Origin: Rhodamnia argentea
Lineage: Eukaryota; Streptophyta; Magnoliopsida; Myrtales; Myrtaceae
Direction: 5' to 3'
DNA length: 64,000 nucleotides
Assembly: GCF_020921035.1 (NCBI RefSeq)
Contig: NC_063156.1
Coordinates: forward strand, 27,700,283 to 27,764,282
Each line of letters begins with the position of its first letter. Within the stretch, counting starts at the first letter, position 1. Positions 57,492 to 64,000 of the stretch are shown here, piece after piece. A program made the position numbers and the translations under genes. The notes under the pieces were generated by a model, which worked only from the letters and a program-made list of their open reading frames with translations, was not told where the DNA came from and made no database searches.

Positions 57492-59429
57492 CCCTCTGCC
57501 CTTATCGGTCAATCTTGGCAACTGTTGCATTGTCGGCCATAGGGATTCTTATGTTCACACTCTATCGTCGGAGGAAACAGAAACTTGGCTTTTCGGCTGA
57601 GGTTTCTGATGGCCATCTAAGCACTGATCAGCCTAAGAGTGCTTGTAAGGAAAATGGCTCTCCTTTAGCTAGCCTGGAATATTCAAATGGATGGGATCCG
57701 CTTGCTGATGCTCAGATCGTTAATGAGTTTTCTGAAGAAGCTTTGCAGAGCTTCAGATTCAATCTGGAAGAGGTGGAATCTGCCACTCAGTATTTCTCGG
57801 AGGTGAATGTGTTGGGTAAGAGTGACTTCTCTACCCCATACAGAGGAATACTGAGAGACGGCTCTGTAGTCGCCATCAAATGCATCAACACGACTGGCTG
57901 CAAGGCTGATGAATCTGAGTTCTTGAAGGGTTTGAATATGTTGACCTCGCTGAGACATGAAAATCTGGTGAGGCTGTGAGGATTCTGCTGCTCAAGGGGC
58001 CGTGGGGAGTGCTTCCAGATTTATGATTATGTTCCGAATGGGACTCTTCTAAGCTTTTTGCATTTGGAGGGGGATATTGGCACCCCTGAGGGGTCCACTA
58101 GAGTTTCGATTGTGAAGGGAATCGCTAAAGGCCAGTGGTGTCTGATGATTTCCTTCTTGTTTCATCTGAATGGCTATCTAGTGAATTTCAATCCTTGTTC
58201 CATAATTTCTCCAAAACTCGAGTTTGGCTCCGAGTTCTTTATTTATCCTTGTGCTACATGTTTGATAACTCTGGTTGCTGCTGGCTATTGCCTTCTAAGT
58301 TGTCCTCCCTGCATAAAGCTTTTGTTGGATTTTGGAACTTGAATTGAGTTTTGGATTTTATCTGATGCTAGAGAGCTACCTCTAACCTTGGTAGGTTATT
58401 GTTGGTGGGTGCTTGAAGACACATTTTAAGCACTGCTTAAAAAGAATGCTTGTAATTCCAAATCTCCAAATTGAGTAAAGTGTAATGGTTTTACGTGCGG
58501 CATGAAATTCGAACATTCAAAAAAGTCACTTGTTTACACTTCCAAAGGGACATTTATGAGCCCAATAAGTGTTTTAAATGCACTCGTCAGCATTTTTAAA
58601 TTCAAGCAAGAACCTTCAAAACAATAACTCCAGTTCTAATTTCTTCTGATGCATCATTGACAGTGCTTTGGATCTCTAGTGAGCAGTAACCACCTGAGGG
58701 GCTATGAAATTCATAATAGCATGGTCTAGTCTTTATGGAGGAACAAATTTAGGTGGTCCAGGACTTCCATCATTTGAGGAACACTGCCATTGTTGAATTT
58801 GCTGCATTATGAATTTTGCCTGGTCACTGCTCTGTCATGTACTAATATGGGTAATGCTTGTGGTGCTCAAATAGCATACTGTGGCGTTTAATTTAAATGT
58901 TTTTCTTTCTCTGATTTTGTTGATTTTCGAATGATTTTACGAAACAGGTATTGCCTATTTGCATGCTCATAAACCGAACAAGGCCCCTCTCCTTCACCAA
59001 AACATCTCGGCGGAAAATGTGCTCATAGACCAGCGATACAATCCGCTGCTCTATGACTCCGGTCTCCACAGGCTCCTCACGAATGACGTTGTGTTCTCGT
59101 TGCTCAAAGCTAGCGCTGCCATGGGCTACCTAGCGCCCGAGCACACGTCCACGGGCCAGTTCACGGAGAAGAGTGATGTCTACGTGTTTGGAATGATCGT
59201 GTTCCAGATTTTGTCGGGGAAGCAGAAAGTCGATCACGCCGTGCGTCTGGCTGCTGAATCGCGCAGATTCCAGGAATTCATCGACGGGAATATCCATGGA
59301 AGGTTCTTCGAGTACGAGGCGGCTAAACTCGCGAGGATCGCCTTGCTTTGCACCAACGAGTCTCCTTATGACAGGCCATCCATGGAGGCCGTGATTCACG
59401 AGCTGAGTAATTGTAGCAGCTGTCTCTGA

Positions 59430-59990
59430 TTGTGAGGCCTTACTGGATAAATGTTCCGAGAGCCATTTCAAAAGTTGGTCCGAAGAGGCTACCTGCGCGG
59501 TACCACAAATGTTGTAACCTACCGGCTTCAGCATTTTTTGGTTTTGGTCCTTTGCCTTACGGCTGTGCTTTCTTTGAGCCCGGTATGGGCATGTATAATT
59601 GCTTTGCGACATAGTTTCTTTAGGAGTAGGTTCATTTCGACAGTAGATTTTTGATATTTCTCGTCACGTGCTGCATTTGTGTGGGCGAAAATCTCTGCCG
59701 ACTTTGGATGTTTTGTGGCATGTGAGAAATGCTCGAGAGAAAAAATCTCCATCGACATGTCAGCAATTTTAATTGCTAGTTAATCGAAGGGATATGTTTT
59801 TCGTTGCTGATACATGGGTCAAAGCACGTGAGAAATGCTCGAGAGAAAAAATAACACTCCCCTTATTTTATGATCTAGGCCATGGTTGCTCTCTAATCCG
59901 GACGCTTGATCACCATCCGGTTGATAAGAGTCCCTTTCGATTGCACGTGATCGGACGCGGACCGGGCAACTACTACTTCTCCATGTTTCT
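59430..59990. other. RLK2 3' flank and A3 promoter region
   Basis: Same as 27028-27470 but with about 119 bp (59865-59983) that unit 2 lacks. The final bases match the window start, so unit 1 probably has this longer A promoter too. Confidence 0.7.
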
Positions 59991-59996
59991 GCAGAA

Positions 59997-60003
59997 TATA
60001 AAT
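59997..60003 (+). promoter_or_regulatory. TATA box of gene A3
   Basis: TATAAAT 76 bp before the A3 start codon, with the full-length upstream region intact. Confidence 0.6.
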
Positions 60004-60072
60004 GGTCATACAGCCTCACCAGAAGGGCACAATCCAATCACCTTAATAGGCTTCAAAGCTTCTGCTACCAAG

Positions 60073-61553
60073 ATGCAAACCTTGCCCAGTCCTGGTGAAT
60101 CCTTCACCTGTAGTGGACCGTGCTATGACAGAGCCAAAGAAGCAAAGGAATTTGAAGAGACCAAAGCTGGCGTCAAAGGCCTCGTCGACTCGGGCGTGGC
60201 CAAGGTCCCTAGGCTCTTCATCCACCCACCCCAGAACCTGCGTGACCTGTCCTCCGACACGGATGGGGCTGCCACTGGCCTCGAGGTCCCTGTCATCGAC
60301 ATGATGGGCTGTGAGGATTGCCGGCGGAAGGATGTGGTCAACGACCTCCGTAGAGCATTGGAGACTTGGGGTTTCTTCCGGATAATCAACCATGGAATCC
60401 CGGTTGACGCTATGGAACGCATGCTGGAAACTGTCAAGCAGTTCCACGAGCAGCCTGAGGGAGTGAAGAGAGAGTGGTACTCCAGAGACGATGCTAAGAA
60501 ATTTAGGTACTACAGCAATGGAGACTTATTTTGGTCCAAAGCAGCAACTTGGAAGGACACTCTCTTCTTTGATTTCCCCTCTGGAGGGCTAGAACCAGAG
60601 GCAGTCCCTGTTCTATGCAGGTCTTAATCATGATTTATACTCTGTTCCTTCACCTAAGACCTCGACAATTTTCGAAAACTATGTACCCTGCTTCTATTTT
60701 CTTTTAAAAGGGATCGAAAACAATTTTTTGTATAACTTCAATATGGTTACGGGGCGAGATATCTCAAGTTCAATTCTTCGCAATTCTTCGCACCTCTTTC
60801 ACCCAATTATAACTTTCTCTTCTTTATATACATAGGTTCAATTATTCTTTCCGCATGATGTTTTCTTTCACTCCTTCGTAGAGAGCCGGTTTTTGAGTAC
60901 GAAAAGCACATTGAAAAGTTGAAGAGATCTCTATCTGAACTACTATCAGAAGCATTAGGGCTTGATTCAGGCTATCTTGGTGAAATTGAATGCATGGAAT
61001 CCAAGACAATGGTAGGCCATTACTACCCAATTTGCCCTGAGCCAGAGCTGACTCTGGGCACAATCAATCACTCAGATGCCGCATTTCTCACCCTTCTCCT
61101 ACAAAACCACCATGGAGGCCTCCAATTCCGCCACAAAGACCAGTGGGTTGATGTGTCCCCTGTGCCTGGAGCAATCCTTGCCAACATAGGAGACCTCATG
61201 CAGGTACAAAGATCATTCAAATTTGTCACAGACAGAGTAAAGGTCATCTTCCAGTCGAAGTTTGCCTGATTTGTTGATTGCAGCTTGTTAGCAACGACAA
61301 GTTCAAGAGTGCGGAGCACCGGGTCCTCGCCAGGCAGGCTGGGCCTCGGGTCTCGGTCGCGTGCTTCCTCTTCCCCAGGGGGACACGGAAGTCGAAGCCA
61401 TATGGACCGATAGAGGAGCTTCTCGACGAGGACAATCCACCCCTGTACAGAGAGACCTCTTTCCCAGAGTACTTTGGGTATTACCTCTCCAGTGGCAATG
61501 GCATGAATGGTGAAGCGGTGCTTCCTCATTTCAGAGTAAGCGAGCCCAAGTAG
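60073..61553 (+). CDS. 2-oxoglutarate/Fe(II)-dependent dioxygenase, ACC-oxidase-homolog family (gene A3)
   Basis: Exons 60073-60620, 60882-61203 and 61284-61553 encode 379 residues with H246/D248/H302 and R312/S314. Intron 1 ends in TAG where A1 and A2 use CAG. The frame is open for 100 codons upstream of the Met, but the TATA box lies in that stretch, so it is leader rather than protein. A3 keeps the family-typical IDMMG and GFFRIINHG where A1 and A2 have INMMG and GCF, and its LPSPGESF N-terminus is shared with A1. It differs from A1 more than A1 does from A2. No defect is seen. Confidence 0.92.
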
Positions 61554-61943
61554 AGAGTACGAAAATCTGTATTGAGTTTTTCAAAGAAAGTGTTAAAATA
61601 TTGAAAGAAGGCTACGTTGATTGCCTAAGAGTGGAACGAGAAATGGCCATGATCCTTCAGGCTGTGGAAACATTTTAATCTCTTTCACCAAACGATGATA
61701 ATACTTACTACTTCCAATTAAGTTGCAAATTTAGGACAAGCTTCATCATCTCTTTCAATCTCATCCATGAGAGGTCTCCAAGTTGACATGTCGATCTCTC
61801 TAATTGGTAGAAGATTTAGGACTGTCAAATTCGTGCCGCGACATCAGATTCTATCTGCGTCTCATGCTGTCTTGTTGCTTTCCATACTGTTTCATGTGAC
61901 GAAAAGTGAAACGAAAGAAGGAGGAAAAGTAAATGAGGAATGT

Positions 61944-62436
61944 TGTTAAAGGTATGTCTTAAGTTTAAGCCAGTAAGGAAAATTAGGAAGTTTCCTAATT
62001 TGAGTCGGATTGCTAGTTTGAACAGGTTTCTAATTTGGATCCAATTCCTTTTTATATAAGAAATGAGTTTTCTTTGTGAAGGGTATGTAGGAGGTTACTT
62101 CTTAATGAACAACACCTTGAAGCAATCCGAGAGTGTTCAAGCTAATTAAATCTTGTGGGTAAGATATGTGAATACCATTGTGAGATTGAGATTATTTCAA
62201 GAGGAATTGTGAAGGCCAAATACTGTGAGAGTTACTCGGTGTAATTGAAGCTGGAAAACACTTCAGAGTATTTGAGGTGATCATATGTGGTTGTAATCTT
62301 TGTTATATCGCTTAATCTATAGTATAATGTTGTGTTGCCCTCCAACGGAATAGGTCTCACTAATTGAACCATGTAGATATTATTTTGTTTATTATTGTTC
62401 GATCACTTGTTATCCACAACAAAAGGTATCTGAGCC
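61944..62436 (+). mobile_element. Truncated Copia LTR plus PBS (unit 3)
   Basis: LTR 61944-62421 and primer-binding site GGTATCTGAGCC (62425-62436; one change from units 1 and 2). Leader-like sequence follows until the deletion junction at 62773. Confidence 0.75.
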
Positions 62437-62771
62437 AAACTTGGCCGAGTTGAAGCGAGGGAGGAGATAGGCGACATATAAGGGTTTTTAGGTTAAAAAG
62501 GGGTAAATGTGGAATTATGAAGATTGAGTGAGGGCACGATTGGAAATTAAAAATATGCATTAACTCGGGTCTTTTGTATGCCGAGAAAGCTAGAGCAAGT
62601 AAGGAGGAGCCTTGAGTTAAAGGCCTTTAGAAGACCTTGGAAATGCTAACATTTGAGAAATGGGCTCTTCAAAAACAATTGCCAAACACTCTAGCATTCG
62701 GCTAAGGGACTTTACAGGCTCAAAGAACTTTGCAAGTAGGTTCCCAAATACAGCCTCAATAGAGCATGCTG

Positions 62772-62775
62772 ATCT
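62772..62775. other. Deletion junction in unit 3
   Basis: Sequence matching unit 1 up to about 2783 joins sequence matching from about 5015 (unit 2: 30229 to 32285). A shared AT at the junction suggests microhomology-mediated end joining. Lost are the RLK relic, LINE tail and GA microsatellite. Confidence 0.85.
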
Positions 62776-62938
62776 AATTGGAGACATCTTTTCGAACCGA
62801 GTCCTAATTTGGGATATTTATTGATTTCTAAGTTGGTGGGTTAAAACTAGGAGTTTCTAAGCTAAGAAATCATGGGGGATTGAAATTTAGGGTGCCGTGG
62901 AGCTATAAATTTTGCAGAAGTCAATTTGGATCGATTTG

Positions 62939-62970
62939 GGCTTACGTTTTTTTTTTTTTTTTTGGCTTAC
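62939..62970 (-). mobile_element. Oligo-T insertion with 7-bp target duplication (unit 3)
   Basis: Insert G then T17 (62946-62963) between two GGCTTAC copies. Units 1 and 2 have a single GGCTTAC and no insert (near 5190 and 32450). Confidence 0.7.
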
Positions 62971-62975
62971 AGTTT

Positions 62976-64000
62976 GCCCACAGCAAATTTTCAAAGTTAC
63001 GGGCAACCGCTGAACAGTAGCGAATTTTTTTGCGGTTTAAGCCACGGTTGTGGCCGGGTTTCGGATGTCTTTAGAGTCGACAAAGCTTAGGATGTTTAAG
63101 TATCTTGAAAATGGCTTTTGTTGACTTTAGAATTGTTAGAATCAGAGTTTGATGGAGAAAGTTGTGGCGTAGACTAGTCCGACGAGTAAGTTGCGCGTAG
63201 CGCATGGAAGGGAACATTTGCTACGTTGAGCCTTTCGTTGTTATGTAGAAGTCGATTGGTCGATGAATAAATGTAATTAGTCGAGTTGCTCATTAGAGTA
63301 GTTATTACTCAGTTTTTGATCCGTTCTTCCGTATATTTGATAAAAATTCGGATGTGTCGGCTCGAGTAACTCTTGTAGGTTGGTGTTGGCCTTATTAGGT
63401 AAGTGATACAATTTCTTCTTGTATTTGTATACTCATACTTAAAAAATGATAAGTACTAGATAGGTCATGAGCTGAGAAATAGCATTTTTGTTGCATGAAT
63501 ATGATCGAACAATTACTGGCTTTTTTTTTAATTAAAAAAAAAACTATTACCACCTCTATGTGATTTGTGAACCTTTATGAAAGGATTGAGAAAAGTTCAT
63601 GGCTCATGACTTGTGAATGTGGTTTGTAAAAAGTGTTATGATATGATTGAAACACGAGAGCTATATGTGTTTTGGTTTACATAATCAACTTAGTGGTATA
63701 TATATTCTAATTTATATGAAAGATTATATGAAATGGTATGTGGCCATCTTGTGACGTGATTCTGAGTTGGCTTGCGATGTGAAAAAGATGTTGCAAGTTT
63801 AAATACTCGTGTATCATCTTCCCCATATGTTGGCAGTTTTAAATATGAAAGATGGTACGATAATTGCAAATCAATCGGAAGCTATTTGTATTCGTTTGAC
63901 CAGAAACATTAGTCCATGCACCATCTGGTAACAAGTTCCTTTCGAGCGGACTGTATCGGATGGCGACTCGGCACCTCCCACCTCTCCATTGTTTCTGCAG
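62976..64000. other. Spacer leading to B3 (B3 itself outside the window)
   Basis: Matches 5200-6273 and 32465-33542. The last bases (CCATTGTTTCTGCAG) are the leader block that lies about 90 bp before the B1 and B2 start codons, so a B3 gene is expected immediately after the window. No gene inside this stretch. Confidence 0.7.

Larger units (their letters stand above)
52048..59429 (+). pseudogene. LRR receptor-like kinase pseudogene interrupted by Copia (RLK2)
   Basis: Same truncated RLK as RLK1, split by the retrotransposon at 52278-57491. The part before it reads NEGFLYENNFDLCGT to KSAHPS, without the 1-bp insertion of RLK1. After it, exon a continues to 58130 with a 1-bp deletion (GGTCAATC for GGATCAATC), the same TGA as RLK1 (57977-57979), then intron and exon b (58948-59429, ending NCSSCL). 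The donor has changed from GT to GC (58131-58132). HQNIS and DSG again replace HRD and DFG. Not functional. Confidence 0.88.
27448..59968. repeat. Tandem array unit 2 (about 32.5 kb)
   Basis: Second copy of the unit, collinear with unit 1. The extra length comes mainly from a 5,214-bp Copia retrotransposon (52278-57491) and a 451-bp insertion (51178-51628). It lacks unit 1's SINE and MITE and keeps clean empty sites for both. It also carries two tiny oligo-T insertions with target duplications (near 35204 and 41675) and a deletion of about 119 bp just upstream of gene A2. Confidence 0.93.
59969..64000. repeat. Tandem array unit 3 (partial)
   Basis: Start of a third copy, cut by the window end. 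It contains A3, the truncated Copia LTR and the spacer before gene B, and stops at the leader sequence that precedes B1 and B2 (compare 6275 and 33543). Relative to the other units it lacks about 2.1-2.2 kb at 62773/62774. It is more diverged from units 1 and 2 in the A leader and spacer. Confidence 0.9.

Noticed and set aside
59773-60072. N-terminal extension of A3 by 100 residues
   Set aside because: The frame is open but contains the TATA box and UTR, and the extension is not open in A1 or B, C and D in the same form.
1-64000. CRISPR arrays, operons, ribosome binding sites or bacterial features
   Set aside because: The DNA is plant nuclear with spliced genes; the repeats present are microsatellites, transposons and tandem units.

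Overview
The window is nuclear DNA from a flowering plant. Its coding genes are split by GT-AG introns, and it carries LTR retrotransposons, a tRNA-derived SINE, MITEs, LINE tails and GA/CT microsatellites. The gene families and intron positions fit a eudicot, probably a woody and heterozygous one. Myrtales is only a guess, because nothing in the sequence fixes the species.

The whole window is a tandem array of one unit of about 27 kb. It holds two complete units plus the start of a third, phased on the start codons of gene A at 105, 27552 and 60073. By eye the units are about 97-99% identical outside indels. Each full unit has the same order: five 2-oxoglutarate/Fe(II) dioxygenase genes (2OGD, of the type databases call 'ACC oxidase homolog'), all on the + strand, here named A, B, C, D and E, followed by the 3' part of a leucine-rich-repeat receptor kinase (RLK) pseudogene. 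A, B, C and D have three exons with conserved splice positions (intron 1 phase 2, intron 2 phase 0) and encode 376-379 residues. E is only a broken first exon that runs straight into the RLK fragment. Smaller RLK relics after A, after C and before D suggest that the unit grew by repeated duplication of an older '2OGD + RLK' module.

Layout of unit 1: A1 105-1576; truncated Copia LTR 1953-2445; RLK 3'-flank relic; SINE 3420-3614; B1 6360-7695; C1 8411-10070; MITE 10254-10833; RLK relic near 11.3-11.5 kb; large inverted repeat near 12.9-16.5 kb, split by a 2.9-kb solo LTR; Copia gag and RLK relics 17.1-17.8 kb; MULE-like MITE 17818-18360; D1 18713-20794; repeat-rich spacer; E1/RLK1 24053-27027. 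Unit 2 repeats this: A2 27552, B2 33633, C2 35723, solo LTR 40238-43185, D2 45453, E2 50788. It lacks the SINE and the MITE, and a 5.2-kb Copia element (52278-57491) has inserted into its RLK pseudogene. Unit 3 has A3 (60073-61553), lacks about 2.1 kb downstream of it, and ends just before the expected B3.

The copies are decaying in different ways. A2 has a premature stop, B2 has lost the 2-oxoglutarate-binding arginine (R312W), and E2 has a nonsense codon plus a 451-bp insertion on top of an older 4-bp deletion shared with E1. A1, A3, B1, C1, C2, D1 and D2 look intact. The set is best read as a fast-evolving array of specialised-metabolism oxygenases. Their substrates cannot be read from the sequence.
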